From: CAVWCQ01 sp963753545
GTDB taxonomy: Bacteria; Chloroflexota; Anaerolineae; Aggregatilineales; Aggregatilineaceae
Direction: 5' to 3'
Assembly: GCA_963753545.1 (NCBI GenBank)
Contig: CAVWCQ010000008.1
Location: forward strand, 3,162,001-3,226,000
DNA: 64,000 nt
In this document: positions 17,853 to 25,301 of the stretch, in pieces
Layout of the letters: each line of letters begins with the position of its first letter
How positions within the stretch are numbered: position 1 is the first letter of the stretch
Notes under the pieces: generated by a model
Seen by the model: the letters and a program-made list of their open reading frames with translations, nothing else
The model's database searches: none
What the model was told of the DNA's origin: nothing
Made by a program: the position numbers and the translations under genes

Positions 17853-19106
17853 ATGAAAGCTAAGTTATTCGTTCTTTTGATCGTTGTCGCTCTTGTTGCA
17901 CCCTTCAGCGGTGTAACGCATGCCCGGCAGGATGATGTTGTCACCATTCAGTTCTGGCACACCTATAACGAGACTTCCCCTGAAAGTGAAATGCTCGTCA
18001 ATACATTGATCCCCATGTTCGAGGCCGAACACCCGAACATTAAAGTTGAGTCGGTTCCCTTCCCTTACGGTGAATTCCGCCAGACGATGTTGACCTCATT
18101 GGCAGGTGGTGAGGGTCCCGATCTCGCTCGCCTGGATATCATCTGGTCGCCAGAATTTGCCCAGTTAGGTGTTCTGTCCGCGCTCGATGAAACGATGCCT
18201 GATTTCCAGGAACTCGCTGATCGCGTGTTTCCAGGCCCGCTTTCCACCAACGCCTACGACGGCCACTACTGGGGTCTGCCACTCGACACGAATACCCGCG
18301 TATTCATGTATAACAAGACTCTCTTTGACGCCGCTGGAATTACCGCGCCACCTGCAACCATCGATGAACTGAAGGCGATGTGCGAGCCATTCAAGGCGTT
18401 GGGCGACGACAAATATCTGTTCAGCGACGGTGGAACATACGGCTGGGCAGTGCTCCCCTGGATTTGGAGCTTTGGCGGCGACATCACGGACCCAGAAATA
18501 ACCACGGCCACTGGCTATTTGAATAGCGAAAAAACCGTTGCGGCTTATGAATTCCTGGCTGACATGGTTGACAGCGGCTGCTTCTCGCCCTCATATCTGG
18601 GCGGCGGCATGGACACTGGCACGGGTTACTTCACCGACGTGTTTGGTTCGATGTTGGACGGCCCCTGGATGTACCCGATTGCCGAAGCTCAATATCCCGA
18701 CTTCCAGATTCAAGCATCCTTGATGCCCGCTGGCGAAGGTGGCTCGATCTCGGTCGTGGGCGGGGAAAATATTGTCCTGTTCTCCGGCTCGAAGCACCCC
18801 GAAGAAGCGATGGAGTTCCTCCGCTTCACACAGTCAGATGAATACCAACTTGCAATGTCGCAAGTTGGACAACTGACGGTCATCCCGGCTCTGCTCGAAG
18901 ATCCGTACTTCAAGGATCACCCCTACTACGGGACATTCCTGGAACAGCTTGCAACTGCCAAGGCCCGTACCCCGCATCCAGCCTGGTCGCAGATGGAAGA
19001 AGTTCTGACCGACGCCGGACAACTCATCCTGCGCGGCGAAGTATCCGCCCAGGAAGCGCTCGACGCAGCGGCTGAAGAGATCGACGCCCTGTTACAAGAA
19101 GAATAA
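17853..19106 (+). CDS. Sugar ABC transporter substrate-binding protein
   Basis: Family 1 (COG1653, MalE-like) extracytoplasmic binding protein, 417 residues. A signal sequence covers residues 1-25 (VLLIVVALVAPFSGVTHARQ); no lipobox Cys. Typical features: IQFWHTYNETSPE, FEAEHPNIKVESVPFPYGEF, GPDLARLDIIWSPEFAQLG and GLPLDTNTRVFMYNKTLFD. A GGGAGG site lies upstream. It heads an operon with two permeases, GH66 and GH15 enzymes, so the ligand is probably an isomalto-oligosaccharide. The ATPase is absent and probably shared (MsmK-like). Confidence 0.92.
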   Translation: MKAKLFVLLIVVALVAPFSGVTHARQDDVVTIQFWHTYNETSPESEMLVNTLIPMFEAEHPNIKVESVPFPYGEFRQTMLTSLAGGEGPDLARLDIIWSPEFAQLGVLSALDETMPDFQELADRVFPGPLSTNAYDGHYWGLPLDTNTRVFMYNKTLFDAAGITAPPATIDELKAMCEPFKALGDDKYLFSDGGTYGWAVLPWIWSFGGDITDPEITTATGYLNSEKTVAAYEFLADMVDSGCFSPSYLGGGMDTGTGYFTDVFGSMLDGPWMYPIAEAQYPDFQIQASLMPAGEGGSISVVGGENIVLFSGSKHPEEAMEFLRFTQSDEYQLAMSQVGQLTVIPALLEDPYFKDHPYYGTFLEQLATAKARTPHPAWSQMEEVLTDAGQLILRGEVSAQEALDAAAEEIDALLQEE

Positions 19107-19128
19107 GGCGCTTGAGTTTATGATCGCA

Positions 19129-19154
19129 CAGGGGCAGAGCAACTTCTGCCCCTG
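19129..19154 (+). terminator. Stem-loop between binding protein and permease genes
   Basis: CAGGGGCAGA-6-TCTGCCCCTG, a perfect 10-bp stem, 22 bases after the binding-protein stop. No T-run, so probably partial attenuation or transcript stabilisation. Confidence 0.5.
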
Positions 19155-19204
19155 ACATTCCAATCCTAGGCCCATCAAGAAAAGAGATTACTGGAGGCTG
19201 TTGA

Positions 19205-20098
19205 ATGCGCTCCAAACTGCACCATCGCTGGTTTGTGCCCTATTTGTTCCTGCTGCCTGGCCTGATGTTATATGTGCTGTGGATGATCTATCCTCTGGGC
19301 TACGAATTATATATAAGCTTTTTTAACTGGAAGATCATGCCAGGTCAGCACAGTACCTATGTAGGCGTGGAAAATTATCGTGCTGTGATGGACGACAAAT
19401 ATTTTTGGCTCGCATTAAAAAACACGGCGCGATACACCTTGATTACCGTGATTGGGCAGATGGTCATTGGGTTGGCGTTGGCGGTATTGGTCCACCGTAT
19501 TTTTATTGGCAAACGACTTTTCCGCGCCATCTATTATGTTCCCGTGATCACATCCTGGGTCGTGGTCAGCTTCCTGTTCCAATTTTTATTCAGTTCACAT
19601 CCCGGCGGGTTTGTGAACTACATGCTTGTATCCGTTTTTCATGTCCTGGATAAGCCAGTCGGCTGGATGACGCAAACGAACACGGCATGGATGATCATTT
19701 ACGCGCTTGGCATCTGGAAGGGAATCGGCTGGGCGATGGTTATTTTCCTCGCTGCACTGCAAGGCGTACCGCCGGAATTATACGAAGTGGCAGCGATTGA
19801 CGGCGCGGGCGAGTGGGGACAGTTCAGGCATGTGACTTTGCCCATGATCCGGCGCACAACCATGTTTGTGTTGATCGCGCTAGTGATTGGCGGCTTCCAG
19901 GCATTTATCTCCATTTATCTGATTACCGGCGGCGGACCGCTGCACCGCACCGAAGTTGTCTTGAGTTACATGTATGATCGCGCTTTTGACAAATTGAAAT
20001 TTGGCTATGGGGCAGCGCTCAGTTATGTCCTGGCTGCAATTGTGGTCTTCGTTACCTTCATCCAGATGCGGCTGTTCCGCCAGCGCGAAGAGTATTAG
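19205..20098 (+). CDS. Sugar ABC transporter permease, MalF/UgpA type
   Basis: 297-residue inner-membrane permease with about six transmembrane segments, starting FVPYLFLLPGLMLYVLWMIY. The EAA loop that contacts the ATPase is YEVAAIDGAGEWGQFRHVTL. GGAGG lies 8 bases before ATG 19205. Second gene of the ROK-controlled operon. Confidence 0.93.
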   Translation: MRSKLHHRWFVPYLFLLPGLMLYVLWMIYPLGYELYISFFNWKIMPGQHSTYVGVENYRAVMDDKYFWLALKNTARYTLITVIGQMVIGLALAVLVHRIFIGKRLFRAIYYVPVITSWVVVSFLFQFLFSSHPGGFVNYMLVSVFHVLDKPVGWMTQTNTAWMIIYALGIWKGIGWAMVIFLAALQGVPPELYEVAAIDGAGEWGQFRHVTLPMIRRTTMFVLIALVIGGFQAFISIYLITGGGPLHRTEVVLSYMYDRAFDKLKFGYGAALSYVLAAIVVFVTFIQMRLFRQREEY

Positions 20099-20112
20099 AG
20101 AGGGGCCAAGCG

Positions 20113-20979
20113 ATGAACAAGCCGAGTATCTCGATCTACTCAATTCACAACCGTGCGCAGCTTCGTTTCCAAATCACCATTCTCATCATTCTGTGTCTCG
20201 GTGTCGTGGTTGCCATGTCTCCAATGGCCTATATGGTTAGCACGGCGTTCAAGCCCAATGCGTATACGCCAGAATTCCCGCTGCGGTTTATTCCCAGTAA
20301 TCCAACCATTGAGAATTTCAGGACCGCATTTAACAGCCGAAACTTCGGAACAGCTCTGTTTAACAGTGTGCGCGTTGCAGTAGCCACCGCGGTGCTGGTC
20401 ACAACACTGGCGTCGATGATGGCCTATTCATTCGCCCGATTTGACTTTTTCGGTAAAAGCCTCATTTTTTATATCGTGCTGGCGATGATGATGATCCCGA
20501 CAATGATGCTGATCATTCCGCAGTTTCTCGTCGCCAAGAGGCTAGATTTGCTGAACAGCCTGAACGGTCTGGTTCTGGTTTATTCAGCCGGGCAAATAGC
20601 CTTCAATATGTTCCTACTGCGCGGTTTCTTTGAAAGTCTGCCACGCGAGATCGAAGAATCCGCGTTGATCGATGGCGCAAATCACTTTGTGATCTTCACG
20701 CAAATCATGATTCCATTAGCGACACCAGCGTTGAGTACGGTGGCTGTGTTCAGCTTCCTGGGCGCGTGGGATGAATATATCTGGGCTTTAACGGTATTGA
20801 CCGACGTCCAGAAGCGCACGCTGCCAATTGCGATTGCCAATTTCCGAGGCGTCCATTCAACTGACTGGGGACTTATTTTTGCCGCATCGCTGACGGCTGT
20901 CATCCCAACATTAGTGATCTTTATTGTATTCCAGCGTTATTTTGTCCAGGGCCTTACCACAGGAGCGGTCAAGGGATGA
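20113..20979 (+). CDS. Sugar ABC transporter permease, MalG/UgpE type
   Basis: 288-residue inner-membrane permease partner. EAA loop EESALIDGANHFVIFTQIMI, and a C-terminal end typical of MalG (YFVQGLTTGAVKG). AGAGGGGCC lies before ATG 20113. Its stop overlaps the start of the GH66 gene by 4 bases (ATGA), tying import to hydrolysis. Confidence 0.93.
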   Translation: MNKPSISIYSIHNRAQLRFQITILIILCLGVVVAMSPMAYMVSTAFKPNAYTPEFPLRFIPSNPTIENFRTAFNSRNFGTALFNSVRVAVATAVLVTTLASMMAYSFARFDFFGKSLIFYIVLAMMMIPTMMLIIPQFLVAKRLDLLNSLNGLVLVYSAGQIAFNMFLLRGFFESLPREIEESALIDGANHFVIFTQIMIPLATPALSTVAVFSFLGAWDEYIWALTVLTDVQKRTLPIAIANFRGVHSTDWGLIFAASLTAVIPTLVIFIVFQRYFVQGLTTGAVKG

Positions 20980-22655
20980 AATGGGCTGTTGCAATCTTCT
21001 GCGCCATGTTCCTTGCTCATGGAGGACTCATGCACTCTGACCAAAATAAGATTTCAGTAGCGCCCGCCAAAGCGTTTTATCTGCCCAGTGAGGAGGCTCT
21101 CTTTTTTATAGAAGCCAGCGGCGGGACGCGGGTTGCAGTAACAATCACCCATCTGGCAGAAACGGTAGATACATTTGATGTGGAGTTGTCTGGGGGTAGC
21201 GCGGATCTGCGCTGGACTCCACCCGCTGTCGCGCCTCGCGGTTATGGGCTGACTGTGAAACTGATGGACGAGAGCGGTACGGTTCTTGCCACTGACTCGA
21301 CCGCTTTTGATGTGCTGGAAAATTGGCTGCAAGCGCCGCGCTATGGCTTTTTAAGCCAATTTGAAGCTGGGCGCAGCAATTTTGACCAAACGATGAACGA
21401 AAATGCGCTCTATCACGTGAATGGCCTTCAGTTTTATGACTGGCAGTACCGCCACGAATCGCTGTTGCCGCCCGAAGAAAACTACAGTGATTTATTGGGC
21501 CGTCACATGTCGCTTGAAACAGTACGGCTGTTGATTGACGCCGCGCACAAGCGCAACATCGCCACCATGCCCTACACCGCAATCTACGGCGCATCGGTTG
21601 CATTTTACCAGGCTCATCCTGACTGGGCGCTCTTCCAGCGATCGGATCACCCCTATGAATTTGGCGACAATTTCCTGATCATTATGGACCCCAGTCCGGA
21701 CTCGCCCTGGACGGATCACCTGATGAATGAGTTCGGGCGCGTTCTTGACACATTACCGTTCGACGGTATTCATCTTGATCAATACGGTGCGCCGAAAGTC
21801 GCGCGTAACAGCGCCGGAGATCGGGTCGATCTGGCTGAAGCAATTCCAGGTTTTATCAACCGGACGGCTGAAGTTGTACAGGACAAGCGCGGTGATCAGG
21901 GAGCAGTAATCTTCAACGCCGTTGGTAACTGGCCCGTCGAAACAGTTGCACCTGCCAATGAGGATGCCGTCTACATCGAAGTGTGGGAACCGTACCGTGA
22001 TTTTATGGACCTCCATCGCCTTGTCGCCAGCGCGGAACAGTTGGGCAACGGCAAGCCTGTGATCATCGCCGCGTACATTCACCCGGATCGGATCGACAAT
22101 GTCCGGCTGGCAAACGCGGTCATTTTCTCTAGCGGCGGCTATCACCTGGAACTGGGTGAGCCGGATGCGATGCTCGCCGATCCCTACTTCCCCAGATTTG
22201 GTCTAATGAGCGAAGACCTACAAACCATCCAACGGCGTTATTATGACTTCCTGGTGCAATACGAGGAAGTGCTCAATCTTGATACCACAAATGCGCCGGA
22301 ACGCGCCACGCTCGTCACTTTGACAGGGATCGAGACCGGGAAACGAGGGGCCAAGAATCAGGTGGCCGTTATCGCGCGGCAGGGAATGAATTTTGAGACG
22401 TTCAGCCTGATTAATTTCATGGGGATCGACACGGGAAAATGGGATACGGCGCTGAAAAATGGGCCAGATGCCTTAACTGATTTGCAGCTCCAAATACATA
22501 CAGATCGCCCGGTTGCCCGCGTCTGGTTCGCCTCGCCAGATGGTGAGATGTTGGACGCACAGGCGCTTATTTATACAGAAGGCGCAAACGCCATTAATTT
22601 GACCCTACCTCGCCTGGACTATTGGACCATGATTGTGGTGGAGTATCAGCCGTGA
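20976..22655 (+). CDS. Glycoside hydrolase family 66 (dextranase/cycloisomaltooligosaccharide transferase-like)
   Basis: 559-residue enzyme expected to act on alpha-1,6-glucans. Residues 1-20 are a hydrophobic signal-like segment. Residues about 25-110 form the N-terminal beta domain. The TIM barrel begins YGFLSQFE and NGLQFYDWQYRHESLLPPEE. The nucleophile Asp lies in FDGIHLDQYG, the acid/base Glu in DAVYIEVWEPYRDF. The shorter length than many dextranases reflects the lack of carbohydrate-binding modules. Translation overlaps the permease before it and the GH15 gene after it, so substrate cleavage and uptake are coupled. Confidence 0.9.
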   Translation: MKWAVAIFCAMFLAHGGLMHSDQNKISVAPAKAFYLPSEEALFFIEASGGTRVAVTITHLAETVDTFDVELSGGSADLRWTPPAVAPRGYGLTVKLMDESGTVLATDSTAFDVLENWLQAPRYGFLSQFEAGRSNFDQTMNENALYHVNGLQFYDWQYRHESLLPPEENYSDLLGRHMSLETVRLLIDAAHKRNIATMPYTAIYGASVAFYQAHPDWALFQRSDHPYEFGDNFLIIMDPSPDSPWTDHLMNEFGRVLDTLPFDGIHLDQYGAPKVARNSAGDRVDLAEAIPGFINRTAEVVQDKRGDQGAVIFNAVGNWPVETVAPANEDAVYIEVWEPYRDFMDLHRLVASAEQLGNGKPVIIAAYIHPDRIDNVRLANAVIFSSGGYHLELGEPDAMLADPYFPRFGLMSEDLQTIQRRYYDFLVQYEEVLNLDTTNAPERATLVTLTGIETGKRGAKNQVAVIARQGMNFETFSLINFMGIDTGKWDTALKNGPDALTDLQLQIHTDRPVARVWFASPDGEMLDAQALIYTEGANAINLTLPRLDYWTMIVVEYQP

Positions 22656-23809
22656 AGACACTACACGATTACCTACTTCACCAGCACAGTCTGGCCGTTA
22701 TTCTTGGTAACCAACAATCTGGCGGTGCTTACCTGGCCTGCCCAACCATGCCTGATTACCAGTTCTCGTGGTTTCGCGATGGAGCGTTTATTGCCTATGC
22801 TCTGACTCTTGATGGTAAATATTCCAATATTAGCCACCAGGGGGATATGAATTCACAATGGAACAGTGCACTGCACTTTCATAACTGGTGCGCCGAGATT
22901 ATCAACAGCCATTCTGACCAACTTGAGCGCTGTATTGCCCGAGCAATAGCCGGGCAACCCGTTGAAGCCGCTGAGACTTTGAATGCTCGTTATCGGGCGA
23001 ATGGTCAAAGCGGCCCGGACGATTGGCCGGAGTTTCAGCTTGATGGTCCCGGATCGTGGCTGTGGTCATTGGCCGAGTTTGTCAACACCACCCGGCTTCG
23101 CCCTCTCCCGGTGGCATGGGAGGAAGCTGTAATTATTACAGCGCGTTATCTGGCTGCTCTGTGGCAAACGCCTTGTTATGACTGCTGGGAAGAACGTGGA
23201 AATGATATTCACGTGAGCACGCTGGGAGCAATTTATGCTGGACTAACTGCCGCACAGCGCTTAGTTCCTGATCTTGATTTATACGATGCGCCACAAAAAA
23301 TCCAGAATTTTGTGCTCACAAAAGGTCTTACGCCGACCGGAGAACTTGCTAAATCAGTAGGGTTGGATATGGTTGATGCTAACCTGATTGGCGTTGCAGT
23401 CCCACATGGGCTGTTTGAATTAACCGATCCCGTCATACAGCAAACCGCAGCGCGTATTGAGCGAGAACTCCATGTTGTTCAGAGCGGTGTACACCGTCAC
23501 CTGGAAGATGTTTATTATGGTGGGGGCACATGGGTACTGCTCGCCCTATGGCTGGCGTGGTACTATCTCAAAACGGGTGATATTCAGCGAGCCAATGATC
23601 TCATCGTTTGGAGCGAATGTCAGGCCGATGAAGCTCTGGATTTACCTGAGCAGGTGAATACCACCATGTTAGCCCCAGAGCATTATGAAGGATGGGTCGA
23701 ACGGCGAGGCCCTATAGCTAAACCTCTACTATGGACCCATGCCAAGTATCTAATTGTGCGAAACGTACGTAGTAGCCAGGTGGATGCTGCAAATCGAAGT
23801 GATGGATGA
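22652..23809 (+). CDS. Glycoside hydrolase family 15 (glucoamylase/glucodextranase-like)
   Basis: About 385 residues starting at GTG 22652 within the GTGA overlap with GH66; the upstream in-frame ATG lies inside the GH66 gene. (alpha/alpha)6 barrel. Substrate-binding FSWFRDGAF near the start. The general acid Glu is expected in CYDCWEERGNDIHVST, the base Glu in DLPEQV near the C-terminus, followed by KPLLWTHAKYL. No signal peptide, so probably cytoplasmic, releasing glucose from imported isomalto-oligosaccharides. It lacks the N-terminal super-sandwich domain of many bacterial GH15 enzymes. Confidence 0.88.
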   Translation: MKTLHDYLLHQHSLAVILGNQQSGGAYLACPTMPDYQFSWFRDGAFIAYALTLDGKYSNISHQGDMNSQWNSALHFHNWCAEIINSHSDQLERCIARAIAGQPVEAAETLNARYRANGQSGPDDWPEFQLDGPGSWLWSLAEFVNTTRLRPLPVAWEEAVIITARYLAALWQTPCYDCWEERGNDIHVSTLGAIYAGLTAAQRLVPDLDLYDAPQKIQNFVLTKGLTPTGELAKSVGLDMVDANLIGVAVPHGLFELTDPVIQQTAARIERELHVVQSGVHRHLEDVYYGGGTWVLLALWLAWYYLKTGDIQRANDLIVWSECQADEALDLPEQVNTTMLAPEHYEGWVERRGPIAKPLLWTHAKYLIVRNVRSSQVDAANRSDG

Positions 23810-23879
23810 TTAGAGAAGGTGCTGGAGAACTAGAAACAGGCAAAAAGCTGGAACAATTTCCCGATCATTATTCGATATC

Positions 23880-24084
23880 TCACTTCGGCTGACCACGTAC
23901 GATTTGCGAAACACGCTGCTGTGAGATATCAAACACCGCGCGAATTCGAAGATAGTCGCACCATCCGCTCGATCTCTTGATCCGTTCGCGGTCGTCCTTC
24001 CTGGTTGTGGCGACGATAGGTCCACTTCCAACGTACCAACTGATCGTGCGCAAAGAGGGTTGCTGGTTTCACGATCCAAATCAC
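23880..24084 (-). pseudogene. Transposase/integrase fragment with a helix-turn-helix end
   Basis: From GTG 24084 the minus strand encodes VKPATLFAHDQLVRWKWTYR then GRPRTDQEIERMVRL, very like the part of DDE transposases (rve/IS481-IS3 type) just before the catalytic core. One extra G near 23937 shifts frame; corrected, it ends FDISQQRVSQIVRGQPK, a helix-turn-helix-like sequence, then TGA. No DDE core and no terminal repeats are present, so this is a relic. A 10-bp inverted repeat (GATATCTCAC, 23874-23883 and 23921-23930) brackets its end. Confidence 0.5.
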
Positions 24085-24196
24085 CTCATTTTCACCCCTC
24101 CGGTATATCCTCTTTCATAACAAGCTCTAACGCATCGAGTTTTTTGAGACTACACCCCTGATAGGCATTAAGAGACAAAAAGCAAGGAGAGGCTGT

Positions 24197-24225
24197 TTGA
24201 CAAAAAGATCAAAAACTCATATGAT
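24197..24225 (+). promoter_or_regulatory. Sigma-70 promoter of the first LacI gene
   Basis: TTGACA (24197-24202), a 17-base spacer, TATGAT (24220-24225): near-consensus, 46 bases before the LacI start. Confidence 0.75.
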
Positions 24226-24235
24226 GCATTTAAGA

Positions 24236-24245
24236 CGAACGTTCG
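24236..24245. promoter_or_regulatory. LacI-type operator candidate
   Basis: CGAACGTTCG, a perfect palindrome with a central CG, 10 bases after the -10 box, where binding would block transcription. A 10-of-12 match to its extended form (TGAACTTTCGCC) lies at 28251-28262 upstream of the binding-protein gene. Probably autoregulatory. Confidence 0.6.
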
Positions 24246-24271
24246 CCAACTGCCGGGACCCCTAAAATCTT

Positions 24272-25297
24272 ATGGCTAGAAACGTTACTCTTAAAGATAT
24301 TGCCCAGCGCGCAGGCGTCAGTTACCAGACGGTTTCTAAAGTGTTGCACGGTCAGATGCAAGTTACCGTCGAAGTGCAAGAACGCATTTTTGCCGCCGTC
24401 AAAGAGATGGGCTATCGCCCCAATGCCGCTGCGCGCAATCTCCGCACCCAATCAAGCCATATGTTGGGCTACTCCTGGCAGCCAAACCGCCACTACTATT
24501 TCAATCCGGTTCTCGAAGAATTTCAGCAGAGTGTCGTTGAGACCGCCAAAGAACTGGGCTATCACGTCTTGCTCTTTCCCCACCACGAGGGGGATGGGCT
24601 GTTCCAAAGCTATCAGGAATTGGTGTTTACGGGGCGCGTAGACGGGTTCATTCTGTCGGGTATGGAAACCGAGGATCGGCGTGTTCCTGTCTTGCAGCAG
24701 CTCAATGTGCCCCTGGTGGCGTTTGGGCGCACTAAGAGTGATATCCCATTCCCCTATGTCGATGTGGATGGACAGGTTGGCATCTACCAGACCGTTTGTC
24801 ATCTGTTGGCAAAAGGACACTGCCGGATTGCGATCTTAGCGTGGCCTGAGTCGTCGCGCGTGGGTACAGAGCGTTTGTCGGGCTACTTTCAGGCGATGGA
24901 AGAGAATGATCTATCGATTGATCCAGCCTGGGTGGTGCGCGGCGAAGGCGAATATAAATACGGTTACACCGCTGCGTGCCGGCTGCTTGATCTGCCGGAA
25001 AACCGCCGTCCGACAGCGATCATCACTATGATGGATCTCATCGCTATCGGCGTGATGCAGGCGGCTCATGATCGCGGGCTGATGATTGGAACGGATCTGG
25101 CGGTGACCGGGTTCGACGATGTGCCTGTTTTTCAATATTTCAAACCCGGTTTAACCACCCTGCACCAGCCTGTCTGGGAAGTGGGGCGGCGTACTGTCCA
25201 ACTCCTCGTCGATCTCTTACAGGGCAAACCGATTGAGCAGCAGCAAGTCCTACTTGCACCCGAACTGGTTATCCGCAAATCATCACAGGGATACTAG
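24272..25297 (+). CDS. LacI family transcriptional regulator
   Basis: 341 residues. Helix-turn-helix and hinge at 1-60: TLKDIAQRAGVSYQTVSKVL then MGYRPNAAARNLRTQ. The effector domain is a periplasmic-binding-protein fold, with VDGFILSGMETEDRRVP, IAILAWPESSRVGTERLSGY and LAVTGFDDVPVFQYFKPGLT. Normal length. It directly precedes the beta-PGM/GH65 gene, importer genes and hydrolases, which it most likely represses. Confidence 0.93.
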   Translation: MARNVTLKDIAQRAGVSYQTVSKVLHGQMQVTVEVQERIFAAVKEMGYRPNAAARNLRTQSSHMLGYSWQPNRHYYFNPVLEEFQQSVVETAKELGYHVLLFPHHEGDGLFQSYQELVFTGRVDGFILSGMETEDRRVPVLQQLNVPLVAFGRTKSDIPFPYVDVDGQVGIYQTVCHLLAKGHCRIAILAWPESSRVGTERLSGYFQAMEENDLSIDPAWVVRGEGEYKYGYTAACRLLDLPENRRPTAIITMMDLIAIGVMQAAHDRGLMIGTDLAVTGFDDVPVFQYFKPGLTTLHQPVWEVGRRTVQLLVDLLQGKPIEQQQVLLAPELVIRKSSQGY

Positions 25298-25301
25298 AGT
25301 T

